A stretch of DNA of 64,000 nt from Cellvibrio sp. KY-YJ-3 (GCF_008806955.1 NZ_CP031727.1:4416001-4480000); one strand, 5' to 3'; shown: positions 1-8,841, numbered from the stretch's first letter. The notes: generated by a model not told the origin, from the sequence alone. Program-made: numbers and translations.

Positions 1-393
1 ACGCCGGTCAGTCGATGTAAGTTCAATTTCCAAACGGGGATACCGCTGGTTAAACGCGGGAATTAGCGGCGCTAATACATGACGACTGAATGCGGCGGTG
101 GAGGCGATGCACAAGCGCCCTTGTAACTCTTGCTGCGTGTCGGTGACCGCTGATCTCGCCAACTCCAACTCGTGAATCAGCAGCGCGACTTTGTCGTAAT
201 AGACTTGCCCTGCGTCAGTTGTCGCAAGGCTTCGCGTAGTCCGCGTCAGCAAGCGCACACCGAGATAAGACTCCAGGCGAGCGATATTCTGGCTGGTCGC
301 CGCGGCGCTAATCCCCACCCGCCGCGCCGCAGCCGCAATACTGCCGCCTTCAACTGCCTTCACAAAACACTCAATCCCACGCAGGGTATCCAT
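1..393 (-). CDS. LysR-family transcriptional regulator (3' end outside window)
   Basis: The reverse strand reads from an ATG at 393 through 131 codons to the window edge without a stop. The first ~60 residues form a typical LysR winged helix-turn-helix (starts MDTLRGIECFVKAVEGGS, then AAARRVGISAAATSQNIARL and LGVRLLTRTTR), followed by the linker helix and the beginning of the effector-binding domain (LAPLIPAFNQRYPRLEIEL). The C-terminal half is missing because the window starts here. Such regulators usually control a divergent or nearby gene; the divergent neighbour is the DUF6795 gene at 601. Target and co-inducer cannot be told. The family call is firm. Confidence 0.9.
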   Translation of the reverse strand, partial: MDTLRGIECFVKAVEGGSIAAAARRVGISAAATSQNIARLESYLGVRLLTRTTRSLATTDAGQVYYDKVALLIHELELARSAVTDTQQELQGRLCIASTAAFSRHVLAPLIPAFNQRYPRLEIELTSTDRR

Positions 394-433
394 AGTTTTC
401 GCTTCCGAATTTGCAAGTCAATTAATAAGCTTT

Positions 434-449
434 ACTTAATACAATAAGT
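434..449. promoter_or_regulatory. Candidate LysR-type operator (inverted repeat)
   Basis: ACTTA-N6-TAAGT forms a perfect 5-bp dyad about 40 bp upstream of the lysR start codon, in the T-N11-A arrangement typical of LysR-family autoregulatory sites. This rests on position and symmetry only; the flanking sequence is AT-rich, so chance is possible. Confidence 0.35.
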
Positions 450-600
450 GCCCCTATTTATCCACCCTAGGTAGATTTATGCCCCACATCTCAAACCGGC
501 ATGGATAACCAATGCTAAAATCGCCGCCGCTTATTCAACAGAAAAAGCAACCAACGCCTGATCCACTCAGGATAGGAGTCAATAAAACGGAGTACAGCCA

Positions 601-1113
601 TTGAAAACCAGGCGAATATTTATCCTTTTATCCTGTTTAATTTCGTTTTTTTACATTCAGAAAGGAGTTGCTATGTCATTATTTTTTGGCGGAGAGAAGA
701 AAGAAGCCGTGCTTTTTTCACCACTCGAGGGAAAAATTACATTTGAGGGTAAACCTGCCGCCGGGGCGAAAATAAAATTGTGGTTTGCCTGGAAAGATAA
801 AGAGGGAGAAAGCGAATATTTCACTGCAGATGATCAAGGGTATTTTTCAATTCCAACAAAAACTGCCGTATACAAACAAACCCCCTTGGCTCAGATATCC
901 ATTGGGCAAATGATCACAGTTGATTTTAACGGGAAAGAATATCTTATTTGGAGAGGTGGAAAATCCAGTACACATCTTTATGGTGAGCTTGGAGGCCAAC
1001 CTCAAAATGTAACCTGTGAGCTCACTACAGAAGAAATGGATGCTCATTTAGAAAATGCCCTTATAGAAACGTTATGTAAATGGGATCAGTTAATTAAAAA
1101 GGACGGTAAATAA
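601..1113 (+). CDS. DUF6795-type small protein, possibly secreted
   Basis: A 170-residue frame from TTG 601. Residues 1-24 look like a signal peptide (MKTRR, hydrophobic IFILLSCLISFFYI, then QKGVA). A second start, ATG 673, has an excellent Shine-Dalgarno (AAAGGAG, 5 nt spacing) and would give a 146-residue cytosolic form beginning MSLFFGGEKKEAV. The core VLFSPLEGKITFEGKPAAGA resembles the DUF6795 family, a small beta-rich domain of unknown function. The stop lies 1 nt before the lipase ATG, so the two genes are surely co-transcribed. Function is unknown; a chaperone, adaptor or immunity-like role for the lipase is conceivable. The gene is more AT-rich than downstream housekeeping genes. Confidence 0.7.
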   Translation: MKTRRIFILLSCLISFFYIQKGVAMSLFFGGEKKEAVLFSPLEGKITFEGKPAAGAKIKLWFAWKDKEGESEYFTADDQGYFSIPTKTAVYKQTPLAQISIGQMITVDFNGKEYLIWRGGKSSTHLYGELGGQPQNVTCELTTEEMDAHLENALIETLCKWDQLIKKDGK

Positions 1114-1114
1114 T

Positions 1115-2287
1115 ATGGTTGATTTAAATCCAACTGCTGCGGCTACCCTCGCTGCAAGAATATACGACGTTCAAAACCCAATGTTGGTTGATTTATTTTT
1201 GAAGTTACCTTATTTCAAACGATCTGATAAATCCACCACAGCCCAACATACACACTTAAAAGCCGAAGTTGGCGGTCGAGTGGTGCTGAATCATGAAGAT
1301 GGTTTCGGTGTTTGTGCCGAAGGGGGTGAAAATAATAAAGGCGAGATTTTCTTAATATTCCGTGGCACTACTATGGAAAATAAAAAGGCCGATGTACTTA
1401 CTGATGCACGCATTGGCCTCTCATTCTCAAGCACAAGTAAATGGCCAGTGCATTCGGGATTCCAACACTGTTTTGAATCTATGCTACCGGCTATACGTAG
1501 CTTTTTTACATCATTTAAAGGCAGCGTCAAAACTGTTCACTGCATTGGGCACAGTCTTGGTGGCGCCGTGGCATCACTGGCTGCTGACTGGGTTGCACAA
1601 ACATTGAAACTCCCAACCAAGCTATACACCTTTGGTGCCCCCAGAGTTGGCACTGAGTTGTTTGCCAAAAGTACAACATCAGCTATCGGCGAAGGCAACA
1701 TTCATCGTGTCTACCACCGCACAGATCCAGTACCTATGGTTCCACTCTATCCATTCGTACATGCACCTTACGACAGACAAGGGCACTATCTTTATTCTGC
1801 TCATCCGTTAACGTCAGCCGCCGCGCACTTTATGGCGAATTACATAGCGTCGGTAGACGGGAAATCCTGGCAACAAATGTGCGATGCACCTGACCAGCCT
1901 TATACAATTGAAAGCGCAATTGAAGACTGGCTCAAATCCAAATCGCCAGTGGATACCTCATCCTCAACATTTTGGCGCTGGGTAGATTCAGCCATCATTT
2001 ATGTCATTAAAAAAGTGGCGATGACGGCAATTATGGGAATACAAGCCACATTTATCAGCACTTTTACTGTTGCAGATAAAATCGCTTATATCCTCGCAAA
2101 AGGGATTGATCTGGCAGAAAACATAAGCGTATGGGTTGAGCGATTGATGCGGAAATTAATGCAGGCAATCGGAATGACTGTAGCCAAAAACAAAAAAGAA
2201 CTTACTCGCAGTTTAATTCGGCAGGTTTTAACGCGCCTGAGTGAAAAAGCTAACCAGCATGCGCGTAATGCCTTGAGAAAACTGTAA
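1115..2287 (+). CDS. Class 3 lipase-like alpha/beta hydrolase
   Basis: A 390-residue protein with the nucleophile elbow GHSLGG at residues 145-150 (Ser147), the following YTFGAPRVG stretch typical of lipase_3 (fungal-lipase-like) proteins, and a candidate acid Asp204 in HRTDPVPMVP; the catalytic His is probably one of H224, H230 or H238. There is no N-terminal signal peptide. The C-terminal ~110 residues (about 280-390) are helical, alternating hydrophobic stretches (AIIYVIKKVAMTAIMGI) with basic ones, which could associate with membranes. It follows the DUF6795 gene by 1 nt. Similar lipase plus small-partner pairs occur among type VI secretion lipase effectors, but no other secretion gene is nearby, so that role is speculative. 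Confidence 0.85.
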   Translation: MVDLNPTAAATLAARIYDVQNPMLVDLFLKLPYFKRSDKSTTAQHTHLKAEVGGRVVLNHEDGFGVCAEGGENNKGEIFLIFRGTTMENKKADVLTDARIGLSFSSTSKWPVHSGFQHCFESMLPAIRSFFTSFKGSVKTVHCIGHSLGGAVASLAADWVAQTLKLPTKLYTFGAPRVGTELFAKSTTSAIGEGNIHRVYHRTDPVPMVPLYPFVHAPYDRQGHYLYSAHPLTSAAAHFMANYIASVDGKSWQQMCDAPDQPYTIESAIEDWLKSKSPVDTSSSTFWRWVDSAIIYVIKKVAMTAIMGIQATFISTFTVADKIAYILAKGIDLAENISVWVERLMRKLMQAIGMTVAKNKKELTRSLIRQVLTRLSEKANQHARNALRKL

Positions 2288-2297
2288 CGGCTTTTGT

Positions 2298-2333
2298 GCT
2301 ATGCCTGTTCAATGCACATGCGGCAGGCATAGC
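2298..2333 (+). terminator. Hairpin after lipase gene
   Basis: GCTATGCCTG and CAGGCATAGC form a perfect 10-bp stem with a 16-nt loop, 10 nt after the lipase stop. No T-run follows, so it may be a rho-dependent end or an mRNA-stabilising hairpin. Confidence 0.45.
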
Positions 2334-2394
2334 TATTCACATCAAAGCTGTGAGTTTTGAATATTTTGTTAACATCACAATAAATTTATTTGAT

Positions 2395-2580
2395 ATGTCT
2401 TTCATTTTAACCGCGCTAAAAATACTTGCCTCTATCTTTCTAGTCGCACTGTTCATCACCAGTGTTTTTAAAGCTCATCCCCGGACACATAATCCAAAAA
2501 ATGGCCACCTTGCCGAATATACAACGGGTTTTATTCTGTTCACTGCGTCACTAGCGGGGCTGTACTACCTTTGGAGCTAA
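2395..2580 (+). CDS. Small two-helix membrane protein, hypothetical
   Basis: A 61-residue frame starting MSFILTALKILASIFL. Two hydrophobic segments (residues ~3-20 and ~43-60) are separated by a hydrophilic loop (KAHPRTHNPKNGHLAEYTT). An upstream in-frame ATG at 2296 would start inside the hairpin that follows the lipase and gives an unconvincing N-terminus, so the internal ATG is preferred. No family is recognised and the ribosome binding site is weak; it could be a chance frame. Confidence 0.4.
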   Translation: MSFILTALKILASIFLVALFITSVFKAHPRTHNPKNGHLAEYTTGFILFTASLAGLYYLWS

Positions 2581-2790
2581 ATTAGTACTAAGAATTAGCC
2601 TGGCGAAGGCTTTGAATAGCGATTACTTACGAAATAATTGGTCGATTACCAAGCTTTGCTTAATATAGCAAATAGCTTTGCTGATCTACTGCCAATCCGG
2701 TCTGCCGCGTAGAGTGGCCCTTTGTTAAACCTGCGCACAACACTTGGGCATTACAACTGCTCTCACCAATTGCACCGACAGTAGAAGGGC

Positions 2791-3051
2791 ATGCCTATGC
2801 AAAACTCCATCGCCACTACCAATCGCAAACTACACCCCAAATACACCCCCGTTGTGTTTGCGTTTTATATGTCGCTGATCATGGCGTTTTTGATGTCGCT
2901 GATTATTGTTGCGGCCAACAGTGGAATTGCCGATCACTACTTCCAGCAGGTGTTGCATGCTTATCGCATCGCTATGCCATCCGCATTTGTGTGTATTTTA
3001 ATTGTGCGCCCGCTGGTTATGCGCCTGGTGAAACTCACCGTAAATAATTAA
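2791..3051 (+). CDS. DUF2798 family small membrane protein
   Basis: An 86-residue protein with two predicted membrane helices: FAFYMSLIMAFLMSLIIVAA at about residues 24-43 and AMPSAFVCILIVRPLVMRLV at about 61-80. The double-helix pattern with YxxxMSxxMxxxMS and the late VRPLVxRLV motif matches the DUF2798 family, common in Proteobacteria and of unknown function. A strong AGAAGG precedes the ATG. It stands alone, with about 100 bp to the next gene. Confidence 0.75.
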   Translation: MPMQNSIATTNRKLHPKYTPVVFAFYMSLIMAFLMSLIIVAANSGIADHYFQQVLHAYRIAMPSAFVCILIVRPLVMRLVKLTVNN

Positions 3052-3150
3052 TTGCCGCCCCTTTTTATGCGCTACTCTCGCCCATAGATCGCAGCTACGC
3101 CTCAATGAATTAGCTCAATCAATGAACTCAATAAATGCGTGGAGTAATAA

Positions 3151-3816
3151 ATGATGAAAACAGCAGTAATTACCGGTGCTAATCGCGGCATTGGCTTGGC
3201 ATTAACGCAAAACTATCTCGCCCAAGGCTGGCAAGTAATCGGCATTTGCCGCACTACATCGCCTGAGCTGGAGACCTCAGGTGCGCAAGTTATTAGCGGT
3301 GTGGATGTCACCGATGGCAAGGCAGTTGCGGCGCTCGCACAACAACTCAAGGGCAAGCAGGTTGATTTGTTGATCAATAACGCGGGAATTTTTCAACACG
3401 AGCAACTGGGCAATATCGATTATGAATCGATACAACAGCAATTTTTGGTCAACGCTGAAGCGCCGCTGCGCGTGACCGAAGCACTGCTGGGCAATTTGAC
3501 CAGCGGTGCCAAAATCGCGTTTATCACCAGCCGTATGGGCTCTATTGCCGACAATACTTCTGGTGGTTATTACGGCTATCGTATGTCCAAAGCCGCACTC
3601 AATGCAGCGGCTATGTCGCTCGCACGGGACTTAAAACCACGCGGCATTGCAGTGGCAATTTTGCACCCAGGTTATGTACAAACGGCGATGGTGAATTTTG
3701 GTGGCGATATTTCCGCCGCTGAATCTGCCCAGCGCCTGACCCAGCGCATTGCCGATTTAACTCTGGAGAATTCCGGCGGCTTCTGGCATTCCAATGGCGA
3801 GACATTGCCCTGGTAA
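3151..3816 (+). CDS. Short-chain dehydrogenase/reductase
   Basis: A 221-residue NAD(P)-binding Rossmann enzyme of the classical SDR family. The cofactor motif TGANRGIG is at residues 8-15, NNAG near 80, and the catalytic Y-x3-K is Y143-R-M-S-K147, with the Ser in the preceding FITSRMGS. The short length and C-terminus (GGFWHSNGETLPW) resemble the CsgA/YciK-like single-domain SDRs found widely in gammaproteobacteria. GGAG precedes ATG 3151; a second ATG lies 3 nt downstream. The substrate cannot be inferred. The gene appears monocistronic, ending in a hairpin at 3881-3901. Confidence 0.88.
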   Translation: MMKTAVITGANRGIGLALTQNYLAQGWQVIGICRTTSPELETSGAQVISGVDVTDGKAVAALAQQLKGKQVDLLINNAGIFQHEQLGNIDYESIQQQFLVNAEAPLRVTEALLGNLTSGAKIAFITSRMGSIADNTSGGYYGYRMSKAALNAAAMSLARDLKPRGIAVAILHPGYVQTAMVNFGGDISAAESAQRLTQRIADLTLENSGGFWHSNGETLPW

Positions 3817-3880
3817 AAAACCGTTAACCAATCACGGGTGAGTGTTTTAAACGCGTAATTTTGCCCCTTGATCTGGCCCT

Positions 3881-3901
3881 GCGGCTCACGCTTTGAGCCG
3901 C
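3881..3901 (+). terminator. Hairpin after SDR gene
   Basis: GCGGCTCA-CGCTT-TGAGCCGC is a perfect 8-bp stem with a 5-nt loop, lying between the SDR and the Gfo/Idh/MocA gene. It has no clear T-run, so it is a possible weak terminator only. Confidence 0.4.
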
Positions 3902-3975
3902 GCTTGGGCTACACTGACAGCACTTTTTTAGATCCCTGTCTGTAGTGGCCCTGCGCCGTATCAAGGAACACAATT

Positions 3976-4986
3976 ATGTCGACTAGCATTTCATCATCCG
4001 CAAAAATCCGTTGGGGTATTCTCAGCACCGCCAAAATCGGCCGCACCAAAGTGATTCCCGCATTGCAAAGCTCTGCACACAATGAAGTGCTCGCCATTTG
4101 TTCACGCGATAGCCAAAGTGCGCGCAACGCTGCCGATGAATTGGGTATTGCCCGTGCCTACGGCAGCTACGAAGAATTGCTCGCCGACCCGGATATCGAT
4201 GCCATCTACAACCCGCTGCCCAATCACCTGCATGTGGATTGGTCGATTAAAGCCCTGCAAGCTGGCAAACATATCCTCTGTGAAAAACCTTTGGGGCTAA
4301 ACGCTGACGACGCCCAGCGCCTGCTCGATGCCGCCAAGGCGCACCCGCATTTACACGCGATGGAAGCCTTTATGTATCGCTTTCATCCGCGCTGGCAAGC
4401 GGCCAAAGCGCTGATCGATTCCGGTCGCATTGGTAAATTGCTCACCCTGCATTCACATTTTTCTTACAACAATCGCGAGCCGCAAAATATTCGCAACAAT
4501 GCCGATATGGGCGGTGGTGCATTAATGGATATTGGCTGCTACTGCATTTCGCTCTCGCGCTGGCTGTTTAATGCCGAGCCGACACAGGTGATTGGCCAAA
4601 TCACCCCCTACGAAGATTATGAAGTGGATTGTTTGGTCTCAGGCATTTTGGAATTTGATCAAGGCAGCGCAACGTTTACGGCTTCCACTAAAATTGAAGC
4701 GCATCAATACATGGAGGCTTACGGCGAAAAAGGCAGTATTTTGCTGCCGATTCCATTCAACCCGATTAGCGACAGCGCCACTGAAATTCATATCAAACAC
4801 GATGGTGAAACTGAAATTATTGCGATTGAATCCAGCGATCACTATCGCGAAATGGTCGACGCTTTTGCGCGCAGCATCCTCAACAAGCAACCGACACCCA
4901 CACCGCTGACTGATGCAATTAATAATATGCGTGTGATCGATTCCGTTTTTGCCAGCGCCGCCGAGGGCCGCTGGGTAGAGCTATAG
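3976..4986 (+). CDS. Gfo/Idh/MocA family oxidoreductase
   Basis: A 336-residue NAD(P)-dependent dehydrogenase. The N-terminal Rossmann half starts IRWGILSTAKIGRTKVIPAL, and the family hallmark EKPLG (HILCEKPLGLNADDA) lies near residue 102. The C-terminal substrate domain includes GGGALMDIGCYCISLSRWLF, which resembles the glucose-fructose oxidoreductase / dihydrodiol dehydrogenase subgroup. Start: AAGGAA stands 9 nt before ATG 3976. Members oxidise sugars, inositols or related polyols; the exact substrate cannot be assigned, and no sugar operon surrounds it. Confidence 0.9.
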   Translation: MSTSISSSAKIRWGILSTAKIGRTKVIPALQSSAHNEVLAICSRDSQSARNAADELGIARAYGSYEELLADPDIDAIYNPLPNHLHVDWSIKALQAGKHILCEKPLGLNADDAQRLLDAAKAHPHLHAMEAFMYRFHPRWQAAKALIDSGRIGKLLTLHSHFSYNNREPQNIRNNADMGGGALMDIGCYCISLSRWLFNAEPTQVIGQITPYEDYEVDCLVSGILEFDQGSATFTASTKIEAHQYMEAYGEKGSILLPIPFNPISDSATEIHIKHDGETEIIAIESSDHYREMVDAFARSILNKQPTPTPLTDAINNMRVIDSVFASAAEGRWVEL

Positions 4987-5081
4987 TTTGTAAACAAAAG
5001 CTCACAAACAAGCGCTGGCAAACGAGAACCGCCAAGCGCTAATTGCTCAACGAATTTTTAATGTAAAGTGCAGGAAAAAAC

Positions 5082-6386
5082 ATGCAGACACAAAAACCAC
5101 GCATTGTTGTTGTCGGCGGTGGCGCTGGCGGATTAGAACTGGCCACTAAACTGGGCGATAAACTCGGGCGTAAAAACAAAGCGGAAATTACCCTGATTGA
5201 TCGCAATACCACTCACCTGTGGAAACCACTGCTGCACGAAATTGCGGTGGGCACCATGGATGAAGACGTGGATGCAGTGAGCTATCGCGGTCACGCCAAT
5301 GCGCATCACTTTTTCTTTCGCGTGGGCACCATGATTGATTTGGATCGCGAACAACGCGAAGTAGTATTGGCGCCCATGCGCGACGAAGATGGTGTGGAAT
5401 TTTTACCCTCTACACGCATCCCTTACGATTATCTCGTCATTGCACTCGGTTCTGTCTCGAACGATTTCAATACCGCTGGCGTAAAAGATCACTGCTTGTT
5501 TTTGGACAGCCCAACACAGGCACACAAATTCCACACCAAACTGCTCAATAAATTTTTGCGTATCCAGCGTGTTACTGGCGCCGACGACAATGTGCGTATT
5601 GCCATTGTGGGTGCAGGTGCAACCGGTGTGGAACTCTCCGCAGAATTGCATCACGCCGTACACGAAATTCACAACTACGGTTTCAATGCGGTCACCAACG
5701 AACATTTACACGTAACACTGATTGAAGCTGGCCCACGTATTTTGCCCGCACTGCCCGAACGTATTTCCGGCTCAGCGCACAGTGAATTGGTAAAAATTGG
5801 TGTAGATGTAAAACTCAATACCATGATCACCTCCGCCTCTACCGAAGGGCTGCACACTAAAGACGGTCAATTAATTCAAGCGGATATCATCGTGTGGGCA
5901 GCAGGCATTAAAGTGCCCGACTTTATGGCCAACCTCGCCGGTCTGGAAACTAATCGCATCAATCAATTGCATGTGAATGAATTTTTACAAACCACCCGCG
6001 ACGCGACCATTTTTGCCATCGGCGACTGCGCACAATTTGTAAACCCGGACGGCAGCCGTGTGCCACCGCGCGCGCAATCCGCCCACCAAATGGCGAGCGC
6101 CTGTTACAAAAATATTATCGCGCACCTGAATAACAAACCGCTCACCGCCTACAAATACACCGACTACGGCTCACTCGTTTCCCTCGCGAGTTATTCCACC
6201 GTCGGCAATTTAATGGGCAATCTGAGCAAAGGCAGCATGTTCATCGAAGGCCGCTTGGCGCGCATGGTTTATATCTCCTTATATCGCATGCACCAAATCG
6301 CCATTCACGGTTTACTGCGCACTGGCTTGATTATGCTCGGCGGCCGTTTAAACCGCTGGTTAAGACCGCGCTTGAAGTTGCATTGA
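5082..6386 (+). CDS. ndh: Type II NADH:quinone oxidoreductase-like flavoprotein
   Basis: A 434-residue FAD/NAD protein. The FAD dinucleotide fold is at the N-terminus ([17 protein letters not shown], residues ~9-25), the NADH-binding fold near 168 ([17 protein letters not shown]), and the FAD-anchoring motif [10 protein letters not shown] near 310. The basic, amphipathic C-terminus ([19 protein letters not shown]) fits a monotopic inner-membrane enzyme. It would oxidise cytosolic NADH and reduce quinone without pumping protons. AGGAAAA precedes the ATG. It appears to be a single-gene unit ending in a 12-bp hairpin. Confidence 0.88.
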   Translation: MQTQKPRIVVVGGGAGGLELATKLGDKLGRKNKAEITLIDRNTTHLWKPLLHEIAVGTMDEDVDAVSYRGHANAHHFFFRVGTMIDLDREQREVVLAPMRDEDGVEFLPSTRIPYDYLVIALGSVSNDFNTAGVKDHCLFLDSPTQAHKFHTKLLNKFLRIQRVTGADDNVRIAIVGAGATGVELSAELHHAVHEIHNYGFNAVTNEHLHVTLIEAGPRILPALPERISGSAHSELVKIGVDVKLNTMITSASTEGLHTKDGQLIQADIIVWAAGIKVPDFMANLAGLETNRINQLHVNEFLQTTRDATIFAIGDCAQFVNPDGSRVPPRAQSAHQMASACYKNIIAHLNNKPLTAYKYTDYGSLVSLASYSTVGNLMGNLSKGSMFIEGRLARMVYISLYRMHQIAIHGLLRTGLIMLGGRLNRWLRPRLKLH

Positions 6387-6406
6387 TTTAAATTCTCCGT
6401 GCAACC

Positions 6407-6436
6407 AACTACAGCCCTGCACAGAGGGCTGTAGTT
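6407..6436 (+). terminator. Strong hairpin after ndh
   Basis: AACTACAGCCCT-GCACAG-AGGGCTGTAGTT is a perfect 12-bp stem with a 6-nt loop, starting 21 nt after the ndh stop. The T-run is missing, so termination efficiency is uncertain. Confidence 0.6.
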
Positions 6437-6677
6437 AAACATCCCGCATAAATATCAATTCCTCGCACTACAATAATTTAATTCATCCGCAATTAGCGAC
6501 ATACATTCCTTTGCGCTGCACAATACTGGACATATTTATTATCCTAATAACAATTACTACAGCCTTGATGATTACAGTTGGTTGGAATAACTAAAAAGAC
6601 TAAAAGATTTTTTTAACATTCGTATTGCTTCAACAACTCAATAAATTAACCATTCATGCCTCATGTTGCTGGCTTAT

Positions 6678-6693
6678 TGTGATCAATGTCACT
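6678..6693. promoter_or_regulatory. CRP/Vfr-like binding site upstream of diguanylate cyclase
   Basis: TGTGA-TCAATG-TCACT matches the CRP/Vfr consensus TGTGA-N6-TCACA at 9 of 10 half-site positions and lies 55 bp before the cyclase ATG. It suggests cAMP control of a c-di-GMP enzyme. Inferred from the motif alone. Confidence 0.55.
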
Positions 6694-6748
6694 ACTCTTA
6701 GGATGTCGCTTAAAGAAACATAGGCCCAGCCGCTAAAGGTGTCTGCTT

Positions 6749-8143
6749 ATGAATGGCATAGACGCAATCAGCCTACAAACACTCCTTGAAAATGCCCATA
6801 TAGGTGTTGTCATACATCGCTGGGACACATCTATTGTCTACGCTAACCCCACGGCGCTGAAACTGCTGCGACTCACTTATGAGCAAATCATTGGCCGGGA
6901 TTTAGCGGATCCACAATGGCGTTTTATTGATGATGGCAACCGGGTGTTACACCACAATGAGTTTCCCGCTAACAAAGTAAAACGTTTTAGAAACCCGGTT
7001 ACCAATGAAATCATGGGGGTTTTAGATGGCAACCGTAAAAATGCCACCTGGTTTTTAGTCAATGCTTATATGGATGAAGCGGACAAACTCGAAGACAGTT
7101 TTATTATTGTCACTTTTAATGACATCACCGACAGCAAAAATCTTTTTTCCTACGAAAATATTCTGCAAAACAGCCAAGACATTGTCATAGTTACCGAAGC
7201 CGGAGATATAGACTCACCCACCGGCCCCAAAATTATTTATGTAAACGCCGCATTTGAAAAACTAACTGGCTACAGCGCGAGTGATGTTATCGGTGAAACA
7301 CCGCGTATTCTGCAGGGAAAACATACAGACCCGGACACACTCGCACGCATACGTACTGCGCTGCTTGAAAAAAAATCCATTCGCGAAAAAATATTAAATT
7401 ACGGCAAAACCGGCCACCCCTATTGGCTGGACATGAATATATTCCCGCTCACTAATCGCTATGGTGACATCACGCATTATGCCGCTATAGAGCGCGATAT
7501 CACTGAGCAAATGTATCACGCCGAGCAACTGGAAAAACGCAATAAAGATTTGAAACTACTGAAAGATAACCTGGAACAATTGGTATCCCAACGCACCGAT
7601 GAATTGCGCATGGCCAATCAACAACTGGAACGTTTGGCATTTAATGACAGCCTCACCAATCTACCCAATCGGCGCAGTTTTAACGATCATGCCGCCAAAC
7701 AAATTTTTCGCGCACAGCGCAATCAATTTTTTCTGCTGACGGGCATTTTGGATCTCGACAATTTCAAAAACATTAACGATACCTATGGCCACAGCGCTGG
7801 CGACCAGGTATTGGTCAGCTGCGCTGAGTGCATCATGCAATTTTTTCGTCAGGAAGATATTTACGGCCGCATTGGCGGTGAAGAGTTTGCATTTAGTATT
7901 ATTATTGGTAACAAAAGCGATGCCGAACTTATCTGTAACAGGCTGCTCGACAGTCTGCGTGAAAAAAAGATACTGCTCGACTGCAACCAACACATTTCCA
8001 TCACTGCCAGCATTGGTTACAGCTTAGCCTCACCGAATACTGAGATATGTTTTGACGAGGAAATGCGCCGCGCCGATCAGGCACTCTACCAAGCCAAAAA
8101 TAATGGCCGTAACCACGCGGTCGCATTTTTAACGGCTGAGTGA
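6749..8143 (+). CDS. PAS-PAS-GGDEF diguanylate cyclase
   Basis: A 464-residue soluble signalling protein. PAS 1 spans about residues 10-125 and PAS 2 about 130-255, including NAAFEKLTGYSASDVIGE then TPRILQG, which resembles LOV domains but lacks the flavin-binding Cys. A coiled-coil linker (EKRNKDLKLLKDNLEQLVSQ) covers ~258-295 and a GGDEF domain 296-464. The active-site motif is GGEEF at 376-380, preceded at the correct 5-residue spacing by RQED (367-370), an intact RxxD product-inhibition site. It should make c-di-GMP from two GTP with feedback control. AAAGGTG precedes the ATG. The gene converges with the GNAT gene, only 6 bp apart. Confidence 0.93.
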   Translation: MNGIDAISLQTLLENAHIGVVIHRWDTSIVYANPTALKLLRLTYEQIIGRDLADPQWRFIDDGNRVLHHNEFPANKVKRFRNPVTNEIMGVLDGNRKNATWFLVNAYMDEADKLEDSFIIVTFNDITDSKNLFSYENILQNSQDIVIVTEAGDIDSPTGPKIIYVNAAFEKLTGYSASDVIGETPRILQGKHTDPDTLARIRTALLEKKSIREKILNYGKTGHPYWLDMNIFPLTNRYGDITHYAAIERDITEQMYHAEQLEKRNKDLKLLKDNLEQLVSQRTDELRMANQQLERLAFNDSLTNLPNRRSFNDHAAKQIFRAQRNQFFLLTGILDLDNFKNINDTYGHSAGDQVLVSCAECIMQFFRQEDIYGRIGGEEFAFSIIIGNKSDAELICNRLLDSLREKKILLDCNQHISITASIGYSLASPNTEICFDEEMRRADQALYQAKNNGRNHAVAFLTAE

Positions 8144-8149
8144 TTAACG

Positions 8150-8668
8150 TTAACCTTCCAACCCCACCCGCATCACATTCACCTGACGCCCACCCAATTT
8201 CGTGCGGCGTACAATTTCCCAGCCGCGTTTTTGGTAGTAGTCGGTGTAGTCTGTCGCGGATAGCCAGAGCTCTTCCAAACCTAAATCCAGTGCGTAATTT
8301 TTTGCGGCATCGATCAAGCTATTGCCTATACCTTGATGACGCAAATTTTCCTCTACAAATAAATTGCTGAGCCACACCGGACTGGCGCTGGTGACTTTGG
8401 GCATACGTTCGCTACTGCGATAGGTGTAATCCACCAGGCTAACGCAACCGACCAGTTGATCGGCTTGCAAGGCGATAAGCGTTTTGGGGATGGTACTTTC
8501 ACGGATATGCATAACCAAGCGCTGTTGACGCAGGGCGAGAGTTGATTTTAAGCCTTGGCGCTCACATTCCTGATGGTGCCAACGCGCGACCTGCGCAAAG
8601 AATTCCGGTTTGGATTCCAGTGCGCAGACGCTGATCCTAATGTCTTTTTTTACTGCCGATAATTTCAC
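8150..8668 (-). CDS. GNAT family N-acetyltransferase
   Basis: A 172-residue protein with the GNAT acetyl-CoA signature LFVEENLRHQGIGNSLI (R/Q-x-x-G-I-G) at about residues 107-123, and the late beta-strand/helix pair ELWLSATDYTDYYQKRGWE typical of the fold. The N-terminal ~85 residues form the usual substrate-binding part. The substrate is unknown. It reads away from lipA and is separated from it by two terminator-like hairpins, so it is probably its own unit. The stop lies 6 bp from the stop of the convergent cyclase. Confidence 0.85.
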   Translation of the reverse strand: MKLSAVKKDIRISVCALESKPEFFAQVARWHHQECERQGLKSTLALRQQRLVMHIRESTIPKTLIALQADQLVGCVSLVDYTYRSSERMPKVTSASPVWLSNLFVEENLRHQGIGNSLIDAAKNYALDLGLEELWLSATDYTDYYQKRGWEIVRRTKLGGRQVNVMRVGLEG

Positions 8669-8687
8669 AATCGTTACTCGATGCGCA

Positions 8688-8715
8688 CAAAAAGCAGTGC
8701 CGAACGGGCACTGCT
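8688..8715 (-). terminator. Rho-independent terminator (minus strand)
   Basis: On the minus strand AGCAGTGCC and GGCACTGCT pair over 9 bp around a 5-nt loop, followed directly by TTTTT. It lies between lipA and the GNAT gene and would back up the terminator at 8792-8820. Confidence 0.65.
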
Positions 8716-8791
8716 ATAAAAAATGGGGATGCTTGAAGTGGGGCAATCTACTTAGTGAGACAGTCTAATTAATGGGACAACAGGCAGAGAC

Positions 8792-8820
8792 AAAAAACTC
8801 CCGGCTAGCGGGAGTTTTTT
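8792..8820. terminator. Bidirectional rho-independent terminator after lipA
   Basis: AAAAAACTCCCG and CGGGAGTTTTTT give a 12-bp stem with a 5-nt loop and T-runs on both strands. It lies 21 bp beyond the lipA stop and ends the lipoate operon. Confidence 0.85.
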
Positions 8821-8841
8821 AAACACCAGTAAACAGGTCCG

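Larger units (their letters stand above)
6387..6748. other. Intergenic region between ndh and diguanylate cyclase
   Basis: This 362-bp non-coding stretch holds the ndh hairpin near its left end and a CRP-like site near its right end. Between them (about 6440-6670) the sequence is AT-rich with no convincing frame or repeat. Confidence 0.6.

Noticed and set aside
172-447. 91-codon plus-strand frame over the LysR gene
   Set aside because: The reverse strand encodes an unmistakable LysR helix-turn-helix; the plus frame is a shadow.
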